A stretch of 64,000 bases of DNA from Zestomonas insulae (GTDB lineage: Bacteria; Pseudomonadota; Gammaproteobacteria; Pseudomonadales; Pseudomonadaceae), in assembly GCF_016901015.1 (NCBI RefSeq), contig NZ_JAFEUP010000005.1, forward strand, positions 62,001 through 126,000, written 5' to 3'. Under the pieces are notes generated by a model. It was not told the DNA's origin. It made no database searches and worked only from the letters and a program-made list of their open reading frames with translations. The stretch's first letter is position 1; each line of letters starts with the position of its first letter. A program made the position numbers and the translations under genes. Positions 54,498-64,000 of the stretch are shown here, in pieces.

Positions 54498-55346
54498 ATG
54501 ACCCTCGACGACAAACTGCCCCTCGGTGACCGCGTCACCGCCGGCGTCGACTGGCTGACCCGGCATGGCGCCGCCTACTTCGACGCCATTTCCAGCACCC
54601 TCGAATGGCTGATCCGCGGCGTCACCGACGGCCTGCTGTGGTTCCCGCCGCTGCTGCTGATCGGCCTGTTCGCCGTGCTCACCCACTGGCTGCAGCGGCG
54701 CTGGGGGCTGACCCTGTTCTGCGTGCTGGCGCTGCTGCTGATCCGCAACCTCGGCTACTGGCAGGAGACCCTGGAAACCCTCGCCCTGGTGCTGTTCGCC
54801 ACCCTGCTGTGCGTTGCCATTGGTGTGCCGCTGGGCATCCTCGCCGCGCACCGGCCGCGCTTCTACACCCTGCTGCGGCCGCTGCTCGACCTGATGCAGA
54901 CCGTGCCTACCTTCGTCTACCTGATCCCCACCCTGACCCTGTTCGGCCTCGGCGTGGTGCCCGGGCTTATCTCCACCGTGGTGTTCGCCGTCGCCGCGCC
55001 GATCCGCCTGACCTGCCTGGGCATCCTCGGCGTGCCCCACGAGCTGCTCGACGCCGGTCGTGCGTTCGGCTGCTCGCGGCGCCAGCTGCTGACCCGCATC
55101 GAGCTGCCGCACGCCATGCCGAGCATCGCCGCCGGCATCACCCAGTGCATCATGCTGTCGCTGTCGATGGTGGTGATCGCCGCGCTGGTCGGCGCCGACG
55201 GCCTCGGCCGGCCGGTGGTCAATGCGCTGAACACCGCCGACGTCGGCCTCGGCTTCGAGGCGGGGCTGGCCATCGTGTTGCTGGCGATCCTCCTTGACCG
55301 CGTGTGCAAGCCGCCGGCACCGCGGGTGCGGGAGGTCGGCGCATGA
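54498..55346 (+). CDS. choW: choline/betaine ABC transporter, permease
   Basis: 282-aa permease with about six membrane segments. The EAA-type loop is LTCLGILGVPHELLDAGRAF with ATGs such as VPTFVYLIPTLTLFGLGVVP before it, as in ProW/ChoW. It starts 4 bases after the choX stop and ends overlapping choV (ATGA). Confidence 0.92.
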   Translation: MTLDDKLPLGDRVTAGVDWLTRHGAAYFDAISSTLEWLIRGVTDGLLWFPPLLLIGLFAVLTHWLQRRWGLTLFCVLALLLIRNLGYWQETLETLALVLFATLLCVAIGVPLGILAAHRPRFYTLLRPLLDLMQTVPTFVYLIPTLTLFGLGVVPGLISTVVFAVAAPIRLTCLGILGVPHELLDAGRAFGCSRRQLLTRIELPHAMPSIAAGITQCIMLSLSMVVIAALVGADGLGRPVVNALNTADVGLGFEAGLAIVLLAILLDRVCKPPAPRVREVGA

Positions 55347-56527
55347 GCCTGATCCGCTTCGAGCAGGTCGACCTGGTGTTCGGCAAGCGCCCGCGCCGTG
55401 CCCTGCAACTGCTCGACGCCGGCCACTCGCGCGACGCGATCTTCGCCCGCAGCGGCCAGCTGGTGGCGGTGGCCGGCGTCAGCCTGGGCATCGCGCGCGG
55501 CGAAATCTGCGTGCTGATGGGCCTCTCCGGCTCGGGCAAATCCAGCCTGCTGCGCTGCATCAACGGCCTCAACCGGATCAGCCGCGGTCACCTGCTGATC
55601 GAACACGACGGTCGGCGTCTCGACCTGGCCGCCTGTAGCGGCGCCGAGCTCAAGGCGCTGCGCACCCGGCGCATCGCCATGGTGTTCCAGCAGTTCGCCC
55701 TGCTGCCCTGGCTGACGGTGGCCGAGAACATCGGCTTCGGTCTCGAGCTGCAGGGTGTGGCGCCGGCCGAGCGGCGTCGCCGAGTGGCCGACAAGCTCGA
55801 GCTGGTCGGCCTCGGCCAGTGGCGCGACAAACGCCCGGCCGCACTGTCCGGCGGCATGCAGCAGCGCGTCGGGCTGGCCCGCGCACTGGCCATGGACGCC
55901 GACATCCTGCTGATGGACGAACCCTTCTCGGCGCTCGACCCACTGATCCGCCAGCAGCTGCAGGACGAGCTGCTCGACCTGCAGCGTCGTCTGCACAAGA
56001 CCATCGTGTTCGTCAGCCACGACCTCGACGAGGCGCTCAAGCTGGGCAACCGCATCGCCATCATGAAGGACGGGCGGATCGTCCAGCATGGCCGGCCGGA
56101 GGACATCCTGCTCAGCCCGGCGGACGACTACGTGCGCAACTTCGTCGCCCACACCAACCCGCTCGACGTGCTCAGCGGGCGCAGCCTGATGCGCCCGCTG
56201 AATGGCGAGGCGAGCCTCGGCACCATCTGCCTGGATCACGAACAGGACTGCTGGGTGGATTTCGACAGCCAGCAGCAACCGCTTGGCGCGCGACGCGGCG
56301 ACCAGCCGCTGACCCTGCAGCAGTGGGCGCCCGGCCAGCCGCTCAGCGAACTGCTGCACCAGCCGACCCTGGTCGATGCGCGCATCGTCATGCGCGACGC
56401 CCTGCAGGTGCGCTACCGTACCCGCCACCCGCTGGTGCTGCAGGAGCAGGGACGCATCGTCGGCCTGCTGGATGATCACGAGCTGTACCACGCGCTGCTC
56501 GGCCAGGCGCCGGCGGTGGTGTCCTAG
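55343..56527 (+). CDS. choV: choline/betaine ABC transporter, ATP-binding protein
   Basis: 394-aa ATPase of the ProV/ChoV class. N-terminal QVDLVFGKRP and SRDAIFARSGQLVAVAGVSL are specific to ChoV-type proteins. Walker A GLSGSGKSS, Q-loop VFQQFALLPWLTV, signature LSGGMQQRV, Walker B ILLMDEPFSALDP, switch His in FVSHDLDE. A C-terminal regulatory region of about 140 residues follows. Translationally coupled to choW. The operon supports osmoprotectant uptake or choline catabolism. Confidence 0.93.
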   Translation: MSLIRFEQVDLVFGKRPRRALQLLDAGHSRDAIFARSGQLVAVAGVSLGIARGEICVLMGLSGSGKSSLLRCINGLNRISRGHLLIEHDGRRLDLAACSGAELKALRTRRIAMVFQQFALLPWLTVAENIGFGLELQGVAPAERRRRVADKLELVGLGQWRDKRPAALSGGMQQRVGLARALAMDADILLMDEPFSALDPLIRQQLQDELLDLQRRLHKTIVFVSHDLDEALKLGNRIAIMKDGRIVQHGRPEDILLSPADDYVRNFVAHTNPLDVLSGRSLMRPLNGEASLGTICLDHEQDCWVDFDSQQQPLGARRGDQPLTLQQWAPGQPLSELLHQPTLVDARIVMRDALQVRYRTRHPLVLQEQGRIVGLLDDHELYHALLGQAPAVVS

Positions 56528-56553
56528 GTGGTGCTGCGCGCTGCACACGGAAA

Positions 56554-56589
56554 CTCCCTCTCCTTTCGGGAGAGGGTCGGGGTGAGGGG
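56554..56589. repeat. CCCTCTCC/GGGAGAGGG extragenic hairpin
   Basis: CTCCCTCTCC-TTTC-GGGAGAGGGT hairpin followed by GGGGTGAGGG. Copies occur at 59311-59345 and 59395-59444. It lies between choV and the convergent torT-like gene and may double as a bidirectional transcript end. Confidence 0.75.
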
Positions 56590-56654
56590 CAGAGTGTCGC
56601 CCGACCAGCGCTGTGTGCCACTGCCCACAGGCTAGCGCCGCGTACCCCACGCCC

Positions 56655-57683
56655 TCACTCCGGCAACTCCTGACGCACCATCCACTGCCCGTCGGGCTGG
56701 ATCAACCGCGTGCGGTCGAAGCCCGCGACGCTGTGGCGGTCGAGCATCTGGATCGGCGGGCTGACCAGTCTCGGCAGGTCACGACGCTCCAGCGCGCGCA
56801 CCGCCAGGTCGATGGCCACGCGTGCCTGCAGCACCGGCGAGTCGGTCGGCGCGGCGAGGATGCGCCCGGCGATGATGGACTCCAGCACCCGGTCGTTGGC
56901 ATACACCGCCACCACCTGCGGGCCGCCCTTGCCGCCGTCGCCGTGCAGCAACTGCGCGGCGAAGTCCGCCGCCTCGGCATTCGCCAGCAGGTAATCGAGA
57001 TCCGGCGCCTGGGCCAGCAGCTCGCGCACCAGACGCGCCTGGGTGGCGCGGTCCGCGGCGCCGTGGCCGCCCGCCACCAGGGTCACCTGGCTGCCGACCA
57101 GCGCCTCGGCCAGGCCCCGTTCGCCGTCCAGCACCCAGCCGGCATCCTCCGGGCCCGGCAGCCAGCCGACGCGAATCGGCCGCTCGCCGCTGTCCTCGCG
57201 GATGTAGGCGAACGCCGCCTTGACCATCTGCGCGAAGTCGCCGCGCGAGTGGGCGCGCACCCCGGCGCAATCGGTGCGGTTGATCAGGTCGATGACCGCC
57301 ACGCCACGCCGGCGCAACTGGTCGATGTCGGCGCACAGGCCATCGGCGCTGATCGCCCCGACCAGCACCGCATCCACGCCGAGCTGCCGGCAGCGCGCCA
57401 GTTGCGCCTGCTGCATGTTCGCGTACTGGTAGCCGCCGGCCTCGTAGATACCCAGCTGCACACCCTGGCGCTTGGCCTCCTCGGCCAGCCCCCAGGCCAC
57501 CCCCCACCAGTAGCGGTCCTTGCCCTGCGGCAGCAGCGCGCACACGCGCCAGGGCTGGCTGGCATTCGCCAGCGGCTGATAGGGGCGCAGCTGGCCGTCG
57601 ACCTCGAGCGGCACCGGGTACCACGGCGCCGCCACGGCGACGGGCGCGAGCATCAGCCAGAGCAAGGTACACAGCGTGCGCAT
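56655..57683 (-). CDS. torT: TorT-like TMAO-binding periplasmic protein
   Basis: 342-aa periplasmic binding protein, the same length as E. coli TorT. Signal peptide (about 1-19, TLLWLMLAPVAVA). Sugar-binding-protein-like fold with WRVCALLPQGKDRYWWGVAW, DAVLVGAISADGL, VAVIDLINRTDC and VAVYANDRVLESIIAGRILA. TorT binds trimethylamine N-oxide and presents it to the sensor kinase TorS. No torS, torR or torA is in this window. Start at 57683 is set by the signal peptide; a GTG 12 bases earlier is possible. It faces the choline transporter, whose substrates are precursors of trimethylamine. Confidence 0.82.
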   Translation of the reverse strand: MRTLCTLLWLMLAPVAVAAPWYPVPLEVDGQLRPYQPLANASQPWRVCALLPQGKDRYWWGVAWGLAEEAKRQGVQLGIYEAGGYQYANMQQAQLARCRQLGVDAVLVGAISADGLCADIDQLRRRGVAVIDLINRTDCAGVRAHSRGDFAQMVKAAFAYIREDSGERPIRVGWLPGPEDAGWVLDGERGLAEALVGSQVTLVAGGHGAADRATQARLVRELLAQAPDLDYLLANAEAADFAAQLLHGDGGKGGPQVVAVYANDRVLESIIAGRILAAPTDSPVLQARVAIDLAVRALERRDLPRLVSPPIQMLDRHSVAGFDRTRLIQPDGQWMVRQELPE

Positions 57684-57873
57684 CGACAGTCTCACGGCAG
57701 AGGGGAGGACGGACGCGTCCGCTGCTGCAGACAAGCGACCCGAACGGCCATTCCATTAAAGCCCGCTCACCTTGCGGCGCCAGGCCGCGGCTTGTCCAGT
57801 CGCCGCCGCGTAATACTGGCCAGCCGCTCTACGCCGGCCTACAGTGCCCTCGGACGCCGCCTCAAGGATCATC

Positions 57874-59298
57874 ATGCCCAGCTCGCTCCCGCTCGACGCC
57901 CGCACCGCCCGCCTGCTGCCGTGGATCGTGGCGATCGCCTTCTTCATGCAGACCCTCGACGGCACCATCCTCAACACCGCCCTGCCGTCGATGGCCCGCG
58001 ACCTCGCCGAAGACCCGCTGCGCATGCAGTCGGTGGTGATCTCCTACATGCTCACCGTGGCACTGCTGATCCCCGCCTCGGGCTGGATCGCCGACCGCTT
58101 CGGCACCCGGCGGGTGTTCTTCGGCGCGATCCTGCTGTTCAGCCTCGGCTCGCTGCTCTGCGCGCTGTCGCACAGCCTGCCGCAGCTGGTCGGCGCGCGC
58201 GTGGTGCAGGGCCTCGGCGGCGCGCTGATGCTGCCGGTCGGCCGGCTGATGGTGCTGCGCGCCTACCCGCGGACCGAGCTGGTGCGGATCATGGGCTTCG
58301 TCACCATCCCCGGCCTGCTCGGCCCGCTGATCGGCCCGACCCTCGGCGGCTGGCTGGTCGAGTACACCAGCTGGCACTGGATCTTCCTGATCAACCTGCC
58401 GGTCGGCGCGCTCGGCTGCGTCGCCGCGCTGAGTGTGATGCCCGACCTGCGCGGTCCGGAACGCAGCCGCTTCGATACCCCCGGGTTCCTGCTGTTCGGC
58501 GCCGCCATGGTGCTGATCACCATCGCCCTCGAAGGCCTCGGCGAGCTGCACCTGCCGCACCTGCGCGTGCTGCTCCTGCTGTTCGCCGGGCTGGCCTGCC
58601 TGGCCGCCTACTGGCTGCGCGCCGGGCGCCTCGAACAACCGCTGTTCGCCCCGCGACTGTTCCACACCCGCACCTTCGCGGTCGGCATCCTCGGCAACCT
58701 GTTCGCCCGCCTCGGCAGCGGCGCCCTGCCGTTCCTCGTGCCGCTGCTGCTGCAGGTGGCGCTCGGCTACTCGCCGGCCACCGCGGGGATGAGCATGATT
58801 CCCCTGGCGATCTCGGCGATGGTCGCCAAGGGCCTGGCGCGGCGGCTGATCGAACGCTTCGGCTACCGCGCGGTGTTGACCGGCAACACCCTGGCGCTCG
58901 GCGTGGGCCTGTGCAGTCTGGCGCTGATCGACCCGCAGCATCCGTACTGGCTGCTGCTGCTCCAGCTCGCGGTGCTCGGCGGGATTAACTCGCTGCAGTT
59001 CACCGCGATGAACACCGTGACGCTGATCGACCTCGACGACCGCTCGGCGAGCAGCGGCAACAGCCTGCTGTCGGTGGTCGCCCAGCTGTCGCTGAGCCTC
59101 GGTGTGGCGTGCGCGGCGGCGCTGCTCGGCGGCTTCACCGCGTCGATCGGTCAGGAGGTCGACAGCGTGCTCGGCGCCTTCCAGGCCACCTTCCTGTGCG
59201 TCGGCCTGCTGACCATGCTGGCCGCGGCGATCTTCCTGCAGCTGACCGGCGAGGACGGGCGCAGCGCGCGCAAGGTCGAGGCGGTGGGCGAGGAGTAA
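57874..59298 (+). CDS. MFS transporter, DHA2 family (MdtD-like)
   Basis: 474-aa major facilitator with about 14 hydrophobic segments. Motif A GWIADRFGTRRV, and motif C-type GFVTIPGLLGPLIGPTLGGW, typical of DHA2 drug exporters; the opening LLPWIVAIAFFMQTLDGTIL, then NTALPSMA, closely follows MdtD. The ATG at 57874 has AAGGA; a GTG at 57844 lacks one. Divergent from torT. Substrate unknown. Confidence 0.9.
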   Translation: MPSSLPLDARTARLLPWIVAIAFFMQTLDGTILNTALPSMARDLAEDPLRMQSVVISYMLTVALLIPASGWIADRFGTRRVFFGAILLFSLGSLLCALSHSLPQLVGARVVQGLGGALMLPVGRLMVLRAYPRTELVRIMGFVTIPGLLGPLIGPTLGGWLVEYTSWHWIFLINLPVGALGCVAALSVMPDLRGPERSRFDTPGFLLFGAAMVLITIALEGLGELHLPHLRVLLLLFAGLACLAAYWLRAGRLEQPLFAPRLFHTRTFAVGILGNLFARLGSGALPFLVPLLLQVALGYSPATAGMSMIPLAISAMVAKGLARRLIERFGYRAVLTGNTLALGVGLCSLALIDPQHPYWLLLLQLAVLGGINSLQFTAMNTVTLIDLDDRSASSGNSLLSVVAQLSLSLGVACAAALLGGFTASIGQEVDSVLGAFQATFLCVGLLTMLAAAIFLQLTGEDGRSARKVEAVGEE

Positions 59299-59310
59299 CG
59301 GGAAAGGCCG

Positions 59311-59444
59311 CCCCTCACCCTAGCCCTCTCCCGGAGGGAGAGGGCATTGACGGAGTTGCCGGCTGGCTCGTTGACCGCAACTGGCACAGTGCAGCTCCCT
59401 CTCCCCTCGGGAGAGGGTTGGGGCGGCCGGCGTTCCGGTGAGGG
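59311..59444. repeat. inverted pair of CCCTCTCC-type hairpin repeats
   Basis: Two elements face each other: 59311-59345 (CCCCTCACCCTAGCCCTCTC onward) and 59395-59444 (CTCCCTCTCCCCTCGGGAGA onward, ending GGTGAGGG). Each has its own short hairpin and the two are inverted with respect to each other. Third copy at 56554. They fill most of the 215-bp gap between the MFS gene and dbpA. Confidence 0.75.
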
Positions 59445-59513
59445 ACGGAGACAAGCCAGACACGCCCGGCCTGTTAAACTACGCGCCATTTCCGCTTCCC
59501 CAGGCCGTTCGCC

Positions 59514-60867
<1,354 letters not shown>

Positions 60868-60887
<20 letters not shown>

Positions 60888-61611
60888 CCTCGTGGGCGGC
60901 GACGATGCGCGCGTAGCTGCCGTCGTCGCGCATCGCCTGCAGCGCGCGGTTGAACGCCGCGACGATCTGCGCCGCCTGCGGGTGGCTCTTGCGCACCAGG
61001 ATGTGCAGGCCGTTCTCGGCCAGCGGCCGCGGCAGCGTGTCGAACTGCTCACGCAACTCCGGCAGGCTGCGCTGCAGGTGGAACTGCGCGGCCCACTCAT
61101 CCTCGACGAACAGCTCGACGCGCCCGGCGGCGAGCATCCGCGCCCCCATCTCGAAGTCGATCACCGGCACGCGTTGCAGCGCCGGGTCGTTGTCGAACGC
61201 CGGCGCGTAGCTGTAGCCACGCACCACCGCGATCGAGCGACCGCGCAAATCGGCCAGGCTGCTGAACGGGATCGCCGCGCCACGCCGCTGGAACAGGCGG
61301 ATGCGGTTGACCAGATAGGGCTCGGAATACAGCGCGTAGGCGGCACGCTCGGGGCTGTACCAGGCGTCGACCAGCACGTCGCAGGCGCCGCTCTGCAACT
61401 CGTGCAGGGCGCGCGCCCAGGGCTTTTCGCTGTAGTCGAGGGTGTAGCCGGCGCGGTCCAGCGCGCTGCTGACCAGGTCGCCGGCGAGGCCGCGGTTGGG
61501 CAGGTGGATGTCAGTGAACGGCGGCCAGGGGTCGGCCACCAGACGCAGCGGTTCGGCGCGGGCCGCCAGGCCCAGCGCCATGCAGAGCAACAGCAGAAGA
61601 ATACGGGACAT
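60868..61611 (-). CDS. periplasmic amino-acid-type solute-binding protein
   Basis: 247-aa SBP family 3 protein. Signal peptide (about 1-19, ILLLLLCMALGLAARA). Typical stretches: LRLVADPWPPFTD, GLAGDLVSSALDRAGYTLDY, DVLVDAWYSPERAAYALYSE, LADLRGRSIAVVRGYSYAP. No permease or ATPase is adjacent, so it is an orphan binding protein. The start at 61611 has AAGGA 8 bases upstream; an ATG eight codons earlier does not. Converges with dbpA, overlapping it by 20 bases. Confidence 0.88.
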
Positions 61612-61789
61612 CTGCTCGTTCCTTGTGGTGCCCACAGAGTCGCCGTGGGTTAGTGACGTTGTAGCACCGAGTTGGCACGAGCGTCACTCTCCGCCCGGTG
61701 GCCGCCGCCGCACGCCGCCCGCCTGGAGTAAACTGCGCGCCTTCGTGGAGTGGCCGCTGGCGCTCCCGCCTTCTGTCCAGGGAATTCCC

Positions 61790-62974
61790 GTGCTCACCAC
61801 TGACGTCATCATCCTCGGCGCCGGCGCCGCCGGCCTGATGTGCGCGCAGCACGCCGCCAAGCGCGGCCGCCGCGTGCTGCTGCTCGACCACGCCAACAAG
61901 GCCGGCAAGAAGATCCTCATGTCCGGCGGCGGGCGCTGCAACTTCACCAACATGTACACCGAGCCGGGCAACTTCCTCTCGCACAACGCGCACTTCTGCA
62001 AGTCGGCGCTGGCGCGCTACAGCCAGTGGGATTTCGTCGAGCTGGTGGTCAAGCACGACGTGCCCTACCACGAGAAGAAACTCGGCCAGCTGTTCTGCGA
62101 CCGCAAGTCCAGCGACATCCTCGAGATGCTGTTGATCGAGTGCGACGAGAGCGGCGTCGAGCTGCGCCTGAATACCAGTATCGAGCAGATCGACAAGGTC
62201 GACGGCGGCTACCGGCTGCACACCAGCGCCGGGCCGATGGCCTGCCAGTCGCTGGTGATCGCCACCGGCGGGCTGTCGATCCCTACCCTCGGCGCCACCG
62301 GCTTCGGCTACCAGGTGGCCAAGCAGTTCGGCCACAACGTGCTGCCGACCCGCGCCGGACTGGTGCCGTTCACCATCACCGAACCGCAGCTCAAGGCGCT
62401 GTGCGGCGAGCTGTCCGGCACTTCGGTGGAGGATTGCCTGGTCAGCTGCAACGGCCAGACGTTCCGCGAGAACATCCTGTTCACCCACCGCGGCCTCAGC
62501 GGCCCGGCGATCCTGCAGATCTCCTCGTACTGGCAGGCCGGCGACGCCATCGAGATCAACCTGCTGCCGCACATCGACCTGCCCGTGTGGCTGGCCGAGC
62601 AGCAGCAGGCGCGGCCGAACACCGAGCTGAAGACCCTGCTTGCCGAGCTGTTCACCAAGAAGATGGCCGGCCTGCTCGCCGAGCAGTGGTTCGACTCCAA
62701 GCCGCTCAAGCAGTACAGCGCCGCCGAGCTGCAGGCGGTCGCCGAGCGGCTCGCCGCCTGGCGCCTGGTGCCGGCTGGCACCGAGGGCTACCGCACCGCG
62801 GAAGTGACCCTCGGCGGCATCGACACCCGCGAGGTGTCGTCGAAGACCTTCGAGTCGCAGAAGGCGCCGGGGCTGTACTTCATCGGCGAAGTGCTCGACG
62901 TCACCGGCCACCTCGGCGGCTTCAACTTCCAGTGGGCCTGGGCCTCGGCATTCGCCGCGGCGCAGTATGTCTAG
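61790..62974 (+). CDS. HI0933/YhiN-family NAD(P)/FAD flavoprotein
   Basis: 394-aa flavoprotein; E. coli YhiN is about 400 aa. N-terminal FAD motif VIILGAGAAGLMCAQHAAKR, followed by the family signature AGKKILMSGGGRCNFTN, and the C-terminal GLYFIGEVLDVTGHLGGFNF with QWAWASAFAA. The GTG start at 61790 has AGGGA 6 bases upstream. Physiological substrate of the family is not settled. Confidence 0.92.
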   Translation: MLTTDVIILGAGAAGLMCAQHAAKRGRRVLLLDHANKAGKKILMSGGGRCNFTNMYTEPGNFLSHNAHFCKSALARYSQWDFVELVVKHDVPYHEKKLGQLFCDRKSSDILEMLLIECDESGVELRLNTSIEQIDKVDGGYRLHTSAGPMACQSLVIATGGLSIPTLGATGFGYQVAKQFGHNVLPTRAGLVPFTITEPQLKALCGELSGTSVEDCLVSCNGQTFRENILFTHRGLSGPAILQISSYWQAGDAIEINLLPHIDLPVWLAEQQQARPNTELKTLLAELFTKKMAGLLAEQWFDSKPLKQYSAAELQAVAERLAAWRLVPAGTEGYRTAEVTLGGIDTREVSSKTFESQKAPGLYFIGEVLDVTGHLGGFNFQWAWASAFAAAQYV

Positions 62975-62986
62975 CGGCGCACGCCG

Positions 62987-63622
62987 CTACGCATCCGCCG
63001 GGGTCAGGCCGAGGACGATGTCGAAGCGTGCCGCCAGCTCGCCGTCGCCGGCCGGCAGGAAATCCGCCAGCAGCCGTTCACGCGCCTCTGGCGCCACCGC
63101 GCTGAGCAGGTAGTCGCCGGCGTTGCCCGGCTCGCCGCGCACGTAGCACTGGGTGACGAAGCGCGGCTGGCCGGGCAGCGTCACCGCCATGTGGATGTGT
63201 GCGGTGCGCCCCGGGTAGGGCCGCGGGCGCAGGGTGCGGAAGCGGTACTCGCCGCCGCTCGCCGTCTCGAAACAGCCATAGCCCTGGAAGCCGGCATCGC
63301 GGCGATTGCCGCCCTGCGCCAGGTACACGCCGTGGCTGTCGGCCTGCCAGATTTCCACCAGCGCGCGACCGAGTGGCTCGCCACGCGCATCGAGGATGCG
63401 CCCGTGCAACTGCACCGGCTCACCAAGCGCAGCGACCGTCTGGCCGGCGACGCGCAGCAGGTCGTTGTCGCGATCCAGCGGCAGCTGCGCGGGGTAGAAC
63501 GGTCCGAGGCTCTGCGGTGGCGTGGTCAGCAATTCCCCCACCGCCAGCGGCGCGCCCAGGACCACCGCGGCACTCAGGCAGCCGCCGAGAAAGCGACGCC
63601 GGCTGTACAACACACTGTGCAT
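62987..63622 (-). CDS. exported intradiol dioxygenase-like protein
   Basis: 211 aa. Twin-arginine leader SRRRFLGGCLSAAVVLGAPL (about 8-27). Intradiol ring-cleavage dioxygenase fold with the full iron-ligand set: Tyr100 in ADSHGVY, Tyr136 in RPYPGRT, His142 and His144 in AHIHMAV. Catechol and protocatechuate dioxygenases are normally cytoplasmic; this one would act on aromatics in the periplasm. The ATG at 63622 has GGGAGG 6 bases upstream; a GTG two codons earlier does not leave room. Ends 12 bases after the YhiN-like gene, tail to tail. Confidence 0.87.
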   Translation of the reverse strand: MHSVLYSRRRFLGGCLSAAVVLGAPLAVGELLTTPPQSLGPFYPAQLPLDRDNDLLRVAGQTVAALGEPVQLHGRILDARGEPLGRALVEIWQADSHGVYLAQGGNRRDAGFQGYGCFETASGGEYRFRTLRPRPYPGRTAHIHMAVTLPGQPRFVTQCYVRGEPGNAGDYLLSAVAPEARERLLADFLPAGDGELAARFDIVLGLTPADA

Positions 63623-63654
63623 AGCCACCTCCCGGCTGCGGCCTAGGCACTCTC

Positions 63655-63724
63655 TGTAGGAGCGAATTCATTCGCGATGGATGGCCTCCGATCCGCCTGC
63701 ATCGCGAATGAATTCGCTCCTACA
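63655..63724. repeat. REP-type inverted repeat (GTAGGAGCGAATTCATTCGCG)
   Basis: TGTAGGAGCGAATTCATTCG starts a 24-bp left arm (63655-63678) that is perfectly complementary to the right arm (63701-63724), with a 22-base loop. This is a well-known extragenic repeat type in Pseudomonas. Confidence 0.9.
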
Positions 63725-63732
63725 ACAGGGAC

Positions 63733-63764
63733 GTAGGATGGGTTGAGCGCAGCGATACCCATCG
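63733..63764. repeat. second copy of the GTAGGATGGGTTGAG repeat arm
   Basis: GTAGGATGGGTTGAGCGCAG onward, identical over 31 bases to the left arm at 33129. The only facing partner is a weak CCAACCACCCTAC-type arm at 63843-63855, which overlaps the ald stop codon. The interval 63765-63842 holds nothing I can identify. Confidence 0.75.
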
Positions 63765-63851
63765 TTCGCGGCCGAGCCAACTTCGCCAGTGGATTGCGCG
63801 GCACGGACGCTCCAGCGCTGCCCGACAACCAGTGCCCGCGTGCCAACCACC

Positions 63852-64000
63852 CTACAAACGCGCCAACAGCTCTTCCGCTGGCCGATAGGTCAGCCCGTGC
63901 GCCTCGGCGACGCCACTGTAGGTCAGCGCGCCCTTGGCCACGTTGAGGCCGTGGCGCAGGTGCACGTCGTCCTCCAGCGCACGGCGCACGCCCTTGTCGG
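63852..64000 (-). CDS. ald: alanine dehydrogenase, C-terminal end only
   Basis: The last 49 codons are visible; the N-terminal part is beyond the window edge. The translated end (NVAKGALTYSGVAEAHGLTY preceded by KGVRRALEDDVHLRHGL) follows the C-terminus of alanine dehydrogenase, which has a KG-x-x-x-AL ... GLN-x-x-x-G-x-x-x-Y-x-x-VA pattern. The enzyme interconverts L-alanine and pyruvate with NAD. Its stop codon lies in a repeat-like CACCCTAC arm. Confidence 0.78.
   Translation of the reverse strand, partial: DKGVRRALEDDVHLRHGLNVAKGALTYSGVAEAHGLTYRPAEELLARL

Overview
This is a high-GC chromosomal segment of a Pseudomonas, most likely from the P. aeruginosa / P. mendocina / P. alcaligenes side of the genus. 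The basis is gene content and gene order remembered from P. aeruginosa PAO1 (PA0508 down to about PA0462): three acyl-CoA dehydrogenases, bioDCHFB, comF, a ModE-type regulator, a YihE/SrkA kinase, rarD, a GNAT, glcB, a FecI/FecR/TonB-receptor set, a GST, creDCB and a zinc-protease-like protein. No database search was run.

Layout. 1-6280 (minus): three paralogous acyl-CoA dehydrogenases, the first cut by the window edge, with a membrane diguanylate cyclase gene between the second and third; two PsrA-type boxes precede the third. 6552-11545 (minus): a small protein gene and the biotin operon read as bioB-bioF-bioH-bioC-bioD, with a BirA-type operator next to divergent comF and a 33-codon remnant of a second bioD start between bioC and bioD. 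11630-15599 (plus): comF, ModE-like regulator, srkA, osmE-like lipoprotein, rarD. 15600-16116: a noncoding region with four 35-bp units, each holding three DnaA-box-like motifs at constant spacing. 16117-22287: GcvR-like protein, GNAT, malate synthase G, ahpC and ahpF. 22467-25108: cNMP/CBS/nucleotidyltransferase protein coupled to a DEDDh exonuclease. 25168-30605: Fur box, ECF sigma factor, anti-sigma factor, TonB receptor, PepSY reductase-type protein and a small membrane protein (iron uptake). 30634-39387: GST, creD operon end, CBS protein, creBC, protease-like protein, DUF4189 protein, HD-GYP protein and an acyltransferase.

39711-52571 is an accessory copper-protein region: three paralogous multicopper oxidases with twin-arginine-type leaders, a SCO1/SenC copper chaperone, a periplasmic di-haem cytochrome c, a DUF2780 protein and a TetR-HlyD-ABC exporter operon. 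The most unusual feature is that three genes here (SCO1 and the second and third oxidases) are each preceded by a tiny ORF with a good ribosome binding site whose peptide ends in H-x-P-P, followed by R or QR. Two of these units also share a 49-bp promoter element with identical internal spacing, and two share an AGACTAAAG motif. I read this as a leader-peptide control system for periplasmic copper enzymes; that function is inference.

52729-64000: HdeD-like membrane protein, a choline/betaine ABC importer (choXWV), a TorT-like TMAO-binding protein, an MdtD-like MFS exporter, DbpA helicase, a periplasmic solute-binding protein, a HI0933-type flavoprotein, an exported intradiol dioxygenase-like protein and the C-terminal end of alanine dehydrogenase. 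Short inverted repeats of REP type lie between several of these genes. No tRNA, rRNA, CRISPR array, insertion sequence or prophage was seen.
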